Positions 33,844-43,385 are shown, counted from the first letter of the stretch. The stretch is 64,000 nucleotides of DNA from Brevibacillus invocatus (GCF_003710915.1 NZ_RHHR01000045.1:1-64000), one strand, 5' to 3'. Notes: generated by a model not told the origin, from the sequence alone. Numbers and translations are program-made.

Positions 33844-33917
33844 GAAAAACGTCTCGACGTTTTTCATAAAAGTGAATATGACCGCTTGCGGTCAAACAAA
33901 ACGGTCATGACCGTTTT
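33844..33917. promoter_or_regulatory. three successive palindromes between CNNM and XPB genes
   Basis: GAAAAACGTC/GACGTTTTTC (33844-33865, 2-base centre), TGACCGC/GCGGTCA (33879-33894, centre TT) and AAAACGGTCATGACCGTTTT (33898-33917, perfect 20-bp palindrome). The second and third give four TGACCG half-sites in alternating orientation. This layout suggests cooperative repressor binding. Confidence 0.5.
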
Positions 33918-34045
33918 GGGACTTTGGGTTATTGTTTCCCACCCTGGGACAAATGTTACCGCTCTGTTTTTCTTTCTTTTCCCGATTGTGTTACCATGAT
34001 TCTGAGTCAATCTGTCTTTTATTTGTTTCGTATGAGGTGAGTCTC

Positions 34046-35725
34046 ATGTCTTACCGTCCTGACCTGCCCATGATCGTGCAAAGCGATCGTACGATTTTGC
34101 TAGAAGCACAGCATCCTGCTTATGAGGAAGCAAAGCATGCGATCTCAAGCTTTGCCGAACTGATCAAAAGTCCGGAGTACATCCATACGTATCGGATCAC
34201 CCCGCTTTCTCTATGGAATGCCGCAGCAAGCGGTTGTCTCCCGGAGCAGGTAACAGGGGCCCTTAGCACGTATAGTAAGTATGGTGTACCTCCTACCATT
34301 ATTAAGGAAATCGAGGAAACGATGCGGCGCTTTGGCCTGATTCGATTGGAAAAATCAGGAGATGAGCTGCTGCTTGCCAGTGATGATCCATTGCTGCTGC
34401 AAGAATTGACGGGATATAAAGCGATTCGCCAAATGCTGGTAGAGCAACAAGCGGACGATCGGTATGCAGTCAAACCTTTTTATCGTGGTTTAATCAAGCA
34501 GGAACTGATCAGACTCGGATTTCCGGTGCAAGACCTGGCTGGCTACAATCCAGGGGAACCGTGTCCAGTCAGCTTGCGTGCCACGACCTCAAGCGGGAAG
34601 CCCTTCTCGCTTCGTTCATATCAACAGGAGGCTGTAGACGCTTTTTATGCAGAGGGCCGGGCTACAGGTGGCAGCGGTGTGCTCGTTCTTCCATGCGGTG
34701 CTGGAAAAACCATTATTGGACTGGGTGCCATCACACAATTTCAGACAGCAACCCTGATCCTCACGACCAATGCGACCTCCGTACGTCAGTGGATTGCGGA
34801 AATAAAGGATAAAACAGGGCTTGATCCTTCGCTCATTGGGGAATACACTGGTGAACGCAAGGAAGTAAAACCGATCACGGTAGCAACCTATCAGATTTTG
34901 ACATACCGTCCTCACGCAGAGGACGAATTTCCGCACATGGCACTCTTTTCCGAGCGCGACTGGGGACTGATTATCTACGATGAGGTGCACATGCTGCCCG
35001 CTCCCATTTTCCGCGTTACCTCTGGCATTCAGGCAACTCGTCGTCTGGGTCTCACAGCTACACTGGTACGCGAAGACGGTCGGGAAGAAGATGTCTTCAC
35101 CTTGATCGGCCCCAAGAAATACGAGGTACCGTGGAAGGAATTGGAAAATAAAGGTTGGATTGCCGAAGCTCATTGCAGAGAGATTCGCCTTCCATTTGAA
35201 ACCAAATGGCGTGAAGCCTATGCGCATGCAACAGCTCGCCAGAAATTTCGTCTCGCGGCAGAAAACCCGCGCAAGCTGGAAGTAGTCCGCCGCTTGCTTG
35301 ATCAACATGCGGATGATCGCGTCTTGATCATCGGACAATACCTTGACCAATTGGTAGAGATGGCGGAAGCACTCGGGCTGCCTCTGATTACCGGCAAGGT
35401 TCCCGAAAAAGAGAGAGCCATTCTTTACGAACAGTTTAAAAATGGGCAAATCAAGCGACTCATCGTATCCAAGGTGGCCAACTTCGCTGTCGACCTGCCT
35501 GATGCCAATGTAGCCATCCAGATCTCTGGCACGTTTGGTTCCAGACAAGAAGAAGCCCAGCGACTGGGACGCATTCTACGCCCGAAGTCTGAAGCCAATG
35601 TCGCTCACTTTTATACATTGGTAACCCGTAATACCAGGGAGCAGGAATTCTCGCTTCATCGTCAGCTTTTTCTCGCAGAGCAAGGATATCCATATGAAAT
35701 TATAGAAATGGAAACGCTGGTTTGA
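34046..35725 (+). CDS. XPB-type DNA helicase
   Basis: 559 residues from ATG 34046, after GAGGTGAG; upstream frame to 33932 is not supported. After an N-terminal domain (1-185) comes the superfamily 2 core: SLRSYQQEAV, Walker A LPCGAGKTIIG, YDEVHMLPA (DEVH), LTATLVREDGREEDVF with the XPB RED motif, then the second RecA domain ending in GRILRPKSE. Bacterial XPB unwinds DNA 3'-5' and is thought to act in repair. Its TGA stop is part of the -35 box of the next gene's promoter. Confidence 0.88.
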   Translation: MSYRPDLPMIVQSDRTILLEAQHPAYEEAKHAISSFAELIKSPEYIHTYRITPLSLWNAAASGCLPEQVTGALSTYSKYGVPPTIIKEIEETMRRFGLIRLEKSGDELLLASDDPLLLQELTGYKAIRQMLVEQQADDRYAVKPFYRGLIKQELIRLGFPVQDLAGYNPGEPCPVSLRATTSSGKPFSLRSYQQEAVDAFYAEGRATGGSGVLVLPCGAGKTIIGLGAITQFQTATLILTTNATSVRQWIAEIKDKTGLDPSLIGEYTGERKEVKPITVATYQILTYRPHAEDEFPHMALFSERDWGLIIYDEVHMLPAPIFRVTSGIQATRRLGLTATLVREDGREEDVFTLIGPKKYEVPWKELENKGWIAEAHCREIRLPFETKWREAYAHATARQKFRLAAENPRKLEVVRRLLDQHADDRVLIIGQYLDQLVEMAEALGLPLITGKVPEKERAILYEQFKNGQIKRLIVSKVANFAVDLPDANVAIQISGTFGSRQEEAQRLGRILRPKSEANVAHFYTLVTRNTREQEFSLHRQLFLAEQGYPYEIIEMETLV

Positions 35726-35748
35726 AACGTTTCGTAGAACACAGCGTC
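35723..35748 (+). promoter_or_regulatory. ECF-type promoter of the sigma factor operon
   Basis: TGAAAC (35723-35728), exactly 16 bp, then CGTC (35745-35748). This matches the general ECF pattern TGAAAC-N16-CGTN. It lies 30 bp before the ECF sigma gene, implying autoregulation. The TGA of the -35 box is the helicase stop codon. Confidence 0.75.
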
Positions 35749-35777
35749 TCATAGAGGGAAGGGAGGCCGGAGATTCA

Positions 35778-36347
35778 ATGCAATCCGACGCCGAAATCAT
35801 TCAACGGATTCTTCAAGGGGACATCGAGCGGTATCGTGACTTGATTCAGCGATACCAGCACATGATCTACGTGTTTATCTACAAAATGGTGAATAACCGT
35901 ACTGATGCGGAAGATCTCACACAGGAAGTGTTTGTCAAAGCGTATGAAAAGCTATCAACCTTCCGTGGTGACAGTCAGTTTTCTTCCTGGCTGCATACGC
36001 TGGCACGCAACAAAAGCATCGACTTCCTGCGCCGTCGCAAATTCCATGATTCAGACGAACAATTGGCCTATGTCCCTTCACAGACTAGAGATGAATCTCC
36101 ACAAGAGTCGTTAATGAACAAGGAACAGCGACGAGAGATTGAAGAAGCATTCGCCCTTTTGTCAGACTCCTATCGCGAGGTGATCGTGCTTCGTTGTACA
36201 CATGAATATCCGTTTGAAAAAATTGCTTCACTTCTCGGCATTGCCGAGTCTACAGCCCGTGTTCGCTATTTGCGTGCTCGCCAAGAACTAGCCAAATTGT
36301 TAACCCGCAAGGAAGGGGGGCTCGTACATGAACTGCCAGGCATTTAG
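35778..36347 (+). CDS. ECF RNA polymerase sigma factor
   Basis: 189 residues; ATG after GGGAGG at long spacing. Region 2 is about 1-90 (YQHMIYVFIYKMVNNRTDAEDLTQEVFVKAYEKLSTFRG, with DAEDLTQEVF binding the -10) and region 4 about 120-175 (LSDSYREVIVLRCTHEYPFEKIASLLGIAESTARVRYLRARQEL). Its own upstream DNA carries an ECF promoter, so it is probably autoregulated. It overlaps the anti-sigma gene by 20 bp. Which B. subtilis ECF factor it resembles most was not resolved. Confidence 0.93.
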   Translation: MQSDAEIIQRILQGDIERYRDLIQRYQHMIYVFIYKMVNNRTDAEDLTQEVFVKAYEKLSTFRGDSQFSSWLHTLARNKSIDFLRRRKFHDSDEQLAYVPSQTRDESPQESLMNKEQRREIEEAFALLSDSYREVIVLRCTHEYPFEKIASLLGIAESTARVRYLRARQELAKLLTRKEGGLVHELPGI

Positions 36348-37728
36348 AAGTACTTGGCTAACAAATACCGACAGCGAATTGCTTTCGCATATTGAAACCT
36401 GTGAAGCGTGCATCGCATGGATCGAATCACAGACTCAAGACGAGGAGGTGCAGTTCTTGAAAGAGGTTCCGTTACCGCCTGCGAACCTGGAAGAGAGGAT
36501 CATGCAAGCGATCTACCAGACCTCCGAGCAAGGTGTACCCCCACACGCCGCGACGATTCCGCTTCAAGATGCCGCACCTGCCGTGACGAAGAAAGGCAAA
36601 CAACGCTTCAAAGGCTTTTCTTCACTCGGCTGGGCAAGTGCCGCTGCCGTACTGATCGCCGTCGGTGTTGTTGGATATCAGCAGATACAAAATCCGATGG
36701 TGGAAACTGCCTTTGAAGCGGCCAGCAACCAGCAAGATGCTCCAAATCATGCAGAGATGGCAACAGCACAGCAGCCAGTGGCAAGTCCAGCTGCACGTAC
36801 GGCATCTCCTGAAATGGCGAGCGAACAGCCTGCTTCCACTTCCGGTGTAGCAGAGCCGCAGACGGCCACAGTAAATGAACAACAGGCCATACCTTATGGG
36901 ATTGCGGCTACGGAGCCGGAAGTGAAAAATACAGAAAATCCGGAACCAGCGGCTAATACGAATCACTTGTTGGCTGCAGATACAGCCCGAACGGTGACCA
37001 AAGAGAGCCGTCCGCCGATCGTCGCTAGAAATTCTTCATCCAAACCGGTAGTTGACCAGGCAGCCAAAAAAGATCAGCCTCCTGTTACGGAGGAAGTAAA
37101 TACAGCTGCATCAGTTGCCGAGGAGCCATCTCCTGAGATGAGTGTAGCAGCAGCCGTGATGAAAGCTCCTGTGTACGCGCTCACTGTGGCGCCTGAGGAA
37201 GAAATGGGTGCGATGATGATGGACGCAGCCGACAACAAGAGTACCGTGGTAGGTCCGCCAGCACCTGAAGCAGAATCTACACCGATCACACTCTCTACCT
37301 TTACGGATGTTGAGACAGCGGTACAAGCATCTGATATGCCTGTCCCTGTATTCTCCGAGCTGCCGGATGGCATTGCGCTCAGCGGAATTTCCATTCGCTA
37401 TGAGTCCGAAACTAGTCAAAAGGTAGCGCAAGTCATGGCTGAATATCAGAACACTACAAGCTGGATCAAAGTAGAGGTCACACGGAATGGCAGCGCCAAG
37501 CGCAGCTTATCCATCCCCGGCACCTTTACTGCAACGCAGTTGTTCTCGGTAAACAACGAACAGGCGATTGGTGTATCCTTCGAAAAACAGTCCGAACAAA
37601 CCACTCAGCACGCTGTTCATTTCAACGCAGTGTCTGGAGATCAATCTCTCTACGTCGTGATGACTGCACATGGCATCTCCTTGGAAGGATTGATGGACGT
37701 AGCTAAGAAGATTACGTGGAAACCATAG
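36328..37728 (+). CDS. zinc-binding anti-sigma factor, membrane-anchored
   Basis: 466 residues. The N-terminal 30 residues carry C3 and the ZAS-type HxxxCxxC motif HIETCEAC (H21, C25, C28). One transmembrane helix lies at about 100-117. A long Pro/Ala/Glu/Gln-rich extracellular linker (120-320) leads to a C-terminal domain (about 330-460) that resembles DUF4367 (IALSGISIRY...YVVMTAHGISLEGLMDVA). It should hold the sigma factor until an envelope signal is sensed outside. The overlap with the sigma gene is typical. Confidence 0.88.
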   Translation: MNCQAFRSTWLTNTDSELLSHIETCEACIAWIESQTQDEEVQFLKEVPLPPANLEERIMQAIYQTSEQGVPPHAATIPLQDAAPAVTKKGKQRFKGFSSLGWASAAAVLIAVGVVGYQQIQNPMVETAFEAASNQQDAPNHAEMATAQQPVASPAARTASPEMASEQPASTSGVAEPQTATVNEQQAIPYGIAATEPEVKNTENPEPAANTNHLLAADTARTVTKESRPPIVARNSSSKPVVDQAAKKDQPPVTEEVNTAASVAEEPSPEMSVAAAVMKAPVYALTVAPEEEMGAMMMDAADNKSTVVGPPAPEAESTPITLSTFTDVETAVQASDMPVPVFSELPDGIALSGISIRYESETSQKVAQVMAEYQNTTSWIKVEVTRNGSAKRSLSIPGTFTATQLFSVNNEQAIGVSFEKQSEQTTQHAVHFNAVSGDQSLYVVMTAHGISLEGLMDVAKKITWKP

Positions 37729-37744
37729 TGCTCTTGAAATAGTG

Positions 37745-37791
37745 AAAGGACACGATCTGCTCTCGGATTGCAGCAGATGGTGTCCTTTTTT
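37745..37791 (+). terminator. terminator after anti-sigma gene
   Basis: AAAGGACAC (37745-37753) pairs with GTGTCCTTT (37780-37788), with an inner ATCTGC/GCAGAT stem, followed by T residues. Confidence 0.85.
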
Positions 37792-37821
37792 CTGTAAAAA
37801 ACGATGACTTTTTTTTGTTGC

Positions 37822-38262
37822 TTATGACGGCACCCCGTTCATGAAACTCAATAGACCAAAGGCAACGGCAGCAGTCAAAATCACACTCCAGATGACGATG
37901 CCGACTGCCATCCAAATCATGAGTTTCCCTGTCGGTGCCCCCAGGGAAATCCCGATCGCTGCTCCCAGTGGAGCACCTGTCAGCAAAGGCGACAGGAAGC
38001 CCAAGCCGATCACACCGTACTTCTCCCAGATTCGAGCCATTCGGCCTTTTCTACTCTCTTTTTTCTCGATTCGCTTGAGCAGCCATTCCCGAAGCGACCC
38101 GCCCAGATAGATGACGATGGCCCCACTGACAATAGCGCCAGCTGCACTCAGAATCGCAGTTTCTACCGGCGATAATTGCAGGACAAAACCAATCGGAATA
38201 GCTGCCCAAAGCTCCAGCATGCTCGTGCCGAATACCGTAGCCCACTTCCAAAGCAGATCCAT
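37822..38262 (-). CDS. small multidrug-export-family membrane protein
   Basis: 146 residues from ATG 38262, downstream of GAGAGGGGAG; a TTG at 38292 would include that site. Four helices with LELWAAIPIGFVLQLSP and a central basic loop (RIEKKESRKGRMARIWEKYG), followed by FLSPLLTGAPLGAAIG, as in the Sm_multidrug_ex family. The substrate is unknown despite the family name. Confidence 0.75.
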   Translation of the reverse strand: MDLLWKWATVFGTSMLELWAAIPIGFVLQLSPVETAILSAAGAIVSGAIVIYLGGSLREWLLKRIEKKESRKGRMARIWEKYGVIGLGFLSPLLTGAPLGAAIGISLGAPTGKLMIWMAVGIVIWSVILTAAVAFGLLSFMNGVPS

Positions 38263-38353
38263 AAAAACGGCTTGCTCCCCTCTCGTTGTCAATTTTTGTG
38301 CTCTCTTTGTTTACGAGTGAGGAAGGAAAAAGTCACGCATCTTTTACTTTTAC

Positions 38354-39349
38354 TTAAGAAGTCACGTCTCGGCGGACGAAAGCTGTGTAAGCCACGATCA
38401 AGGATGCCACTGCCCAGACCGTAAGCACCGTCAAGGAGAATGAAAGGGTCATTCCGGTGATGGGCGGCAGGTTGCCATTCAAATAGTCCGTCAGCTCCAG
38501 ATTGACAATGAACAGGTACTTCGAGGCCTCCCAGGAGGATGCCATCTGTGTCAGAATCATACCACTGATGAGAGCAGCCATCATGATCCCCATCCCCGCA
38601 GCTGCACTGCGCACAAGCACGGAAACCATAAAGGTCACAGTCCCTACGACGACACAGACAAACCATCCAAGTCCGTATTGCATCAACAAAAATTGCCACT
38701 GCGGAAGCATAAACACGCCTGCTGTATTCAGCTCGCTACCCTCGACTTGGAAGCCGGTCAGGATTGGCAGGTTCCAGCCAGAGTAGCCAAAGACAATTCC
38801 CGAGATCAGGTATGCCAAGAACAGAGTCATGAGCACCGTCAAAGAGGTGAACAGGACCATCGTAATGTATTTGCTGGTCAATACCTTCCAGCGTCGCACC
38901 GGGCGCGTCAGAAGCAGCTTGATCGTGCCCTCGCTGAATTCAGCGGAGACGATGTCTACTGCCAGTACGACGATGATCATGGGCAAAAACATCGTAATCG
39001 CCTGATCCATGAAGCCTCGTGCAAACGTAGGGCCACCCGGCGCCATCGGATTGATGTCATGATCCAGATAGTATTGCTGCTGTTGAATGCGCACTTTGAT
39101 CAGGTCACGCCACTCGTCCGGGAGACGGCTTGATGCCAAACGATTTTGCATGTCTACGATCTGCTGAGTCAGCAATGGCCGCCAATCGGTAGTGCCCATG
39201 CGCTCCTGTGCTGTCATCACCGAACGATACTGTGCATAGGTAAAGATTGGAATCAGGATCGCTAGAATCAGAACGACAACCAGGAATCTGCGGCGGCGAA
39301 GCAGTTTGACCGTCTCATTTTGCACGAGTCCCAGCATGCTTTGGTTCAT
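38354..39349 (-). CDS. ABC-2-type transporter permease
   Basis: 331 residues from ATG 39349, 8 bp after AAGGAGG. An N-terminal helix is followed by an extracellular loop of about 90 residues, then five helices near the C-terminus, with SAEFSEGTIKLLLTRPVRRWKVLTSKY as the ABC-2 cytoplasmic loop. It forms an exporter with the ATPase that overlaps its start by 35 bp. The substrate may be a lipid, drug or peptide. Confidence 0.88.
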   Translation of the reverse strand: MNQSMLGLVQNETVKLLRRRRFLVVVLILAILIPIFTYAQYRSVMTAQERMGTTDWRPLLTQQIVDMQNRLASSRLPDEWRDLIKVRIQQQQYYLDHDINPMAPGGPTFARGFMDQAITMFLPMIIVVLAVDIVSAEFSEGTIKLLLTRPVRRWKVLTSKYITMVLFTSLTVLMTLFLAYLISGIVFGYSGWNLPILTGFQVEGSELNTAGVFMLPQWQFLLMQYGLGWFVCVVVGTVTFMVSVLVRSAAAGMGIMMAALISGMILTQMASSWEASKYLFIVNLELTDYLNGNLPPITGMTLSFSLTVLTVWAVASLIVAYTAFVRRDVTS

Positions 39350-40274
39350 CTGCCCCACCTCCTTCCGTCAGAGTCAGGAACAGATCCTCCAAGGAAACCG
39401 TTTTGGTCGCAATCCCGCTGACCAGTATCCCCGCTTTGACCAGCGCTTGATTCACTTCACTCACGCGCTCCACGTTCATTTTGCACTTCAGACGTTCTTC
39501 ATTGATTTGCCATACCTCCGAGACAACAGGCAAGCCCCGCAGAATCTCCATTCCTTTGCTGATGAAGTTCGGGTCGATCGTCCAGTCTACCTGATCCGCG
39601 AATTGAGCCATCAGCTCCTCCACCAGTCCGACAGATATGACGCGTCCCTGGCTGATAATAGCCACACGGTCACACATCATTTCGATTTCACTTAACAGAT
39701 GGCTGGAGATGAATACAGCGAGTCCCTCTTCTTCCGCCAGTCGACGGATGAACTGACGCAGCTCCCGAATACCAGCCGGATCCAGTCCATTCGTCGGTTC
39801 GTCCAGTATCAAAATCTTGGGGTTGTGCAGCAAAGCCTGCGCGATACCCAGTCTTTGACGCATTCCGAGTGAATAGGTTTTGACTTTATCGTCTATCGCT
39901 CTCTCCAGATCGACGAAGCGTACGATTTCCTCGATGCGTTCCGGCGGGATCCCGCCACTCATTCGGGCAAACTGCTCCAGATTTTCTCGCCCCGTCAAAA
40001 ATTTGTACAGCTCAGGGTTTTCCACGATACAGCCTACTTGAGCGATAGCCTTAGGAAACTGATCACGGATGGAGATGCCCCCGATGCGTATCTCTCCTCC
40101 GTCCGCTGCGGCCAAGCCTACGAGCATGCGGATCGTCGTGGTCTTCCCAGCTCCATTGGGACCTAGAAATCCGAACACCTCTCCCGCAAAAACGTCAAAG
40201 GTAATATCGTGAATAATGGGCTTGTTCCCCATTTTCTTATGTAAGTGTTTAACGGATAGAACTGTATCGGTCAA
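39315..40274 (-). CDS. ABC transporter ATP-binding protein (exporter type)
   Basis: 319 residues from TTG 40274, 7 bp after AGGAGG; the frame upstream to 40340 has no ribosome site. Walker A GPNGAGKTT, signature YSLGMRQRLGIAQALL, Walker B ILILDEPTNGLDP, and H-loop SSHLLSE; the last 90 residues are the regulatory tail common in Bcr/Nod-type exporters. It pairs with the overlapping ABC-2 permease. Confidence 0.9.
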   Translation of the reverse strand: MTDTVLSVKHLHKKMGNKPIIHDITFDVFAGEVFGFLGPNGAGKTTTIRMLVGLAAADGGEIRIGGISIRDQFPKAIAQVGCIVENPELYKFLTGRENLEQFARMSGGIPPERIEEIVRFVDLERAIDDKVKTYSLGMRQRLGIAQALLHNPKILILDEPTNGLDPAGIRELRQFIRRLAEEEGLAVFISSHLLSEIEMMCDRVAIISQGRVISVGLVEELMAQFADQVDWTIDPNFISKGMEILRGLPVVSEVWQINEERLKCKMNVERVSEVNQALVKAGILVSGIATKTVSLEDLFLTLTEGGGADEPKHAGTRAK

Positions 40275-40408
40275 CGCGTGTCCTCCTATCCTTGTGCATG
40301 CTCTCCGTCCTCTGACAGAGGCAGCCTGATTGTGGTACACTACCTATAAGATGTCCATCCACATTATACCACGCAATTTTACGAAATACGTAAACAGGAG
40401 GTTACCCG

Positions 40409-41197
40409 ATGCGCTCTTCTGGCCAACTTCTTTGGCGTACGGCTGGTTTTTTTTCGTTGATTTCATTCTTGCTGTTGGCGACGGGCTTCGTCCTTGCGAT
40501 CAATCCACAGCAATTGGCCCCATCCCAAGCCACGCCACCTTCACAGTCTGCAAAACCAACCGCGCCTATTTCAACTGAAGGGGTACAAAAGGTCGTTGCA
40601 TTGGGCGATTCTCTTACACGGGGTGCAGGAGATGCCAACGGACAAGGCTATGTCGGCCTGGTACGGCAAGCACTGGAAAAAAAGAACAATCAGCCGATCA
40701 CCTTTACCAATCTGGCCATCAACGGACAAGAATCTCCTGAATTGATCAAGCAGCTGTCTCAGGAACAAGTAAAAACCCTGATCAAAGAGGCTGATCTGAT
40801 CCTGTTTACCATCGGCGGCAATGATCTGTTCAAGCAAACAGGCGGTCTCTATATGATGGAACAAGAAAAATTGACCGCAGCTACCGAAGGGCTGACGGCC
40901 AATTACAAGGAAATATTGAGGCAAATTCGCACGTTAAATGATAAAGCGCCGATCGTCTATACTTCTTTATACAACCCGTTTGGAAATACGGAAGCAGCTG
41001 GCGAAACCATCCGACCCGTACTAGATTGGAATCATGCAGCCGCCGAAATCGCAGCAGATTATGCCCAGGTCTTGGTCGTGCCTACCTACGATCTGTTTCA
41101 GAACAAGGAAGACCAGTATTTGTACACGGACCACTTCCACCCCAATGCTGCCGGGTACGCTCGTATTGCAGAGCGAATCCTGCAAGCCTTACAGTGA
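40409..41197 (+). CDS. secreted or membrane-anchored GDSL/SGNH esterase
   Basis: 262 residues; ATG after AGGAGG. It has an N-terminal hydrophobic helix (about 10-30, signal or anchor) and a Pro/Ser/Gln linker. The catalytic SGNH set is complete: VVALGDSLTRG (block I), the Gly region TNLAINGQ, IGGNDLF (block III) and YTDHFHPNAAGY (block V Asp and His). It cleaves esters or peptidoglycan-linked acyl groups outside the cell, as YpmR-like proteins do. Its final 9 bp overlap the convergent MFS gene. Confidence 0.88.
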   Translation: MRSSGQLLWRTAGFFSLISFLLLATGFVLAINPQQLAPSQATPPSQSAKPTAPISTEGVQKVVALGDSLTRGAGDANGQGYVGLVRQALEKKNNQPITFTNLAINGQESPELIKQLSQEQVKTLIKEADLILFTIGGNDLFKQTGGLYMMEQEKLTAATEGLTANYKEILRQIRTLNDKAPIVYTSLYNPFGNTEAAGETIRPVLDWNHAAAEIAADYAQVLVVPTYDLFQNKEDQYLYTDHFHPNAAGYARIAERILQALQ

Positions 41198-42424
41198 TTC
41201 GCTTCTCGAGTAATTGATGGATTTGCCGGTACTGATCAGATAAGCCCGCTGACCTGCCCAGTTGAAAGCACTGCTTATCAGAGAGAAAGCCGCCACGACG
41301 AGGAAAAGCGCCGTTCCTCCATAGGATGCGAGCAGCAAGCCCCCCAACCAAGGACCGATGAACTGACCCAGATTGCTGAAGCTCTTGGCACCGTAGTAGC
41401 TGCCTCTCATGGCTTCCGGAGCCATCCGGTCGATCAGTACATCCCCTGATGTGAAGGTGAGGATCTCTCCGAAGGTAAACAAGACCATCGCGATGACAAA
41501 GATCAACCAGGTACCTGCGAAGGCAAATCCGATATCACCCAAGGCGTACATAACGTTCCCCACTACAATAGCGGTGAGGGGCGTCTTTTTTTCTGCCCAG
41601 GTTGTCAGCGGCATCTGGAGCAGCACCACCACGATGGCATTGACACTCATCAGGATAGCGAATAACTCAACACCATTGGGAACGCTCATCTCAACAAACT
41701 TGGCGAGTGTCGTAGACATCTGGGAGTAGCCGATGGCACCCAGCACCCCAGCGATCATATACAAGCGAAAAGCCTTGTCCTGCACGACTACACGGAATGC
41801 GTGACCAAACGTAATCTGTTCTTTCTTCTGCCCTTCGATTTTCTTGATCCCGAATCGATTCAGCAAGCTTTGCAGACTAATCACGTAAATCAGGTAAATA
41901 ACCGCCGTGATCAGGAACGGCAAAGCGACAGAGGTCTTGGCTAAAACAGCCCCCGCGATCGGCCCGACTGCCACACCGACGTTGATCGCCGTGTAACGCA
42001 GTCCAAAGACGCGATACCGTTTTTCGGGTGGTGTGACATCTGCCATCAGCGCTTGTGAGACAGGCTCATAGAACGAACGACAGAGCCCTCCTGCCATGTT
42101 GAACAACAGCAGCAGCAAAGGATTTTTCGTCAAGGCAAATCCGACGAAGACGAACGTCCAGACGTAGAGCGCCCCAATCATCACCCTTCTGCGCCCGATC
42201 CGGTCAGACAGCGTTCCCGCGATAAATCCCCCTACCGTGCCAGCCAAGGCCCCTGCTCCGATCAAAAGGCCGATCGTCGCCAAATCCATGTCGGTTTGAT
42301 TGGAAAGGTATAAAAACAAAAACGGCATGCTCATAGAGCTCGCTGCCCTGACAAAAACGGTGCCGACCACAAGCGACCACACGATCGGATGAAACTCCTG
42401 AAGCTTCTCTTTTATCTTACTCAT
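41189..42424 (-). CDS. MFS transporter
   Basis: 411 residues from ATG 42424, after AGGAGAG. Twelve hydrophobic helices, with GFIAGTLSDRIGRRRVMIG as the loop 2-3 motif and FNMAGGLCRSFYEPVSQALMAD in the helix 4-5 region. It resembles efflux carriers of the DHA1 group. The substrate is unknown. It ends tail to tail with the GDSL gene. Confidence 0.85.
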   Translation of the reverse strand: MSKIKEKLQEFHPIVWSLVVGTVFVRAASSMSMPFLFLYLSNQTDMDLATIGLLIGAGALAGTVGGFIAGTLSDRIGRRRVMIGALYVWTFVFVGFALTKNPLLLLLFNMAGGLCRSFYEPVSQALMADVTPPEKRYRVFGLRYTAINVGVAVGPIAGAVLAKTSVALPFLITAVIYLIYVISLQSLLNRFGIKKIEGQKKEQITFGHAFRVVVQDKAFRLYMIAGVLGAIGYSQMSTTLAKFVEMSVPNGVELFAILMSVNAIVVVLLQMPLTTWAEKKTPLTAIVVGNVMYALGDIGFAFAGTWLIFVIAMVLFTFGEILTFTSGDVLIDRMAPEAMRGSYYGAKSFSNLGQFIGPWLGGLLLASYGGTALFLVVAAFSLISSAFNWAGQRAYLISTGKSINYSRSESL

Positions 42425-42542
42425 GGAATCTCTCCTCACAACTGTTCTGCTGGAAAAGCTGTGCAGAACAGATGCTCTACATTTTACTCATTGTAGTGAG
42501 GAGAATGGGTTTCGTCAATCAGCATTCAAATTTTTTGGAATG

Positions 42543-43385
42543 TTAAATATTTATCTGGTCAATCAATTCGCCTTGCTCATTCCATTTTACTGCACGATAG
42601 ACGTTGTCGTGGTAAAAGGTAAACCAAGCTCCTTGCTGGATTCCCTCTTTGATCCATTTTTCCTTGGCGAAGATGGAAGTCATCGGGTAATCATCGTAAG
42701 CCATGACCCAAAGCGAATTCTGGTGTGCATGGGTCGGCATGATATCCGCAAGATGCAGAATCAGCTGCCCTTCGCTCTCCATCCGGACGATGGCATGTCC
42801 CTGGCTGTGACCACCGGTATGATGCAGCGAAATCCCTGGGAGCAGCTCGTGGCTTTCCCCATAGGTTTGTACCTGCCCTTCGATAGGGCGCCAGTTTTCT
42901 TCCCAATATGTATTGCGGGATCGGATGTTGGGCTCTCTCATTTCGGCCCATTCCTGCTCCTGCACGTATATGACGGCGTTCGGGAACGTCGAAACCAATG
43001 TCTCGTCCTTCCAGGTGACCAAACCATTACTATGATCGTAGTGCATGTGCGTCATGATGACGATATCGATATCATCGGGAGTCAGCCCCTTGGAAGCCAA
43101 GGACTCGACCACTTGAGACTCCTCGATCAGACCAAAATTTCGTTTTTGCTTCTCGGTCAAGCGTCCATTGCCCATACCTGACTCAATCAACACCCGTTTC
43201 CCCGCTACTTCGATCATAATCGGGTCGGCGCGCAATGGAATCTGGTTCAATTCGTTAGCAGGATAGCGCTTGCTCCAAAGAGCCTTCGGCACTACCCCAA
43301 ACATCGCCCCACCATCTAATTGCGTCAGACCACCAAGCAACCATGTCAGTTGTAAATGGCCTACCTTCCACTCCGTCAATTTCAT
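42543..43385 (-). CDS. ytnP: MBL-fold lactonase, YtnP-like
   Basis: 280 residues from ATG 43385, 8 bp after GAGGG; longer starts to 43445 are unsupported. Metal ligands: MTHMHYDHSNGL (HxHxDH), HTGGHSQGH, HLADIMPTHAH. The N-terminal WLLGGLTQLDGGAMFG and overall length closely resemble B. subtilis YtnP, a quorum-quenching lactonase. It has no signal peptide. Hydrolysis of a homoserine-lactone-like or other signal ester is inferred from the family. Confidence 0.8.
   Translation of the reverse strand: MKLTEWKVGHLQLTWLLGGLTQLDGGAMFGVVPKALWSKRYPANELNQIPLRADPIMIEVAGKRVLIESGMGNGRLTEKQKRNFGLIEESQVVESLASKGLTPDDIDIVIMTHMHYDHSNGLVTWKDETLVSTFPNAVIYVQEQEWAEMREPNIRSRNTYWEENWRPIEGQVQTYGESHELLPGISLHHTGGHSQGHAIVRMESEGQLILHLADIMPTHAHQNSLWVMAYDDYPMTSIFAKEKWIKEGIQQGAWFTFYHDNVYRAVKWNEQGELIDQINI

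Noticed and set aside
33844-33865. GAAAAACGTC/GACGTTTTTC as an ordinary terminator
   Set aside because: Both flanking genes are transcribed away from it, so there is no transcript for it to end. It is kept as an operator candidate.
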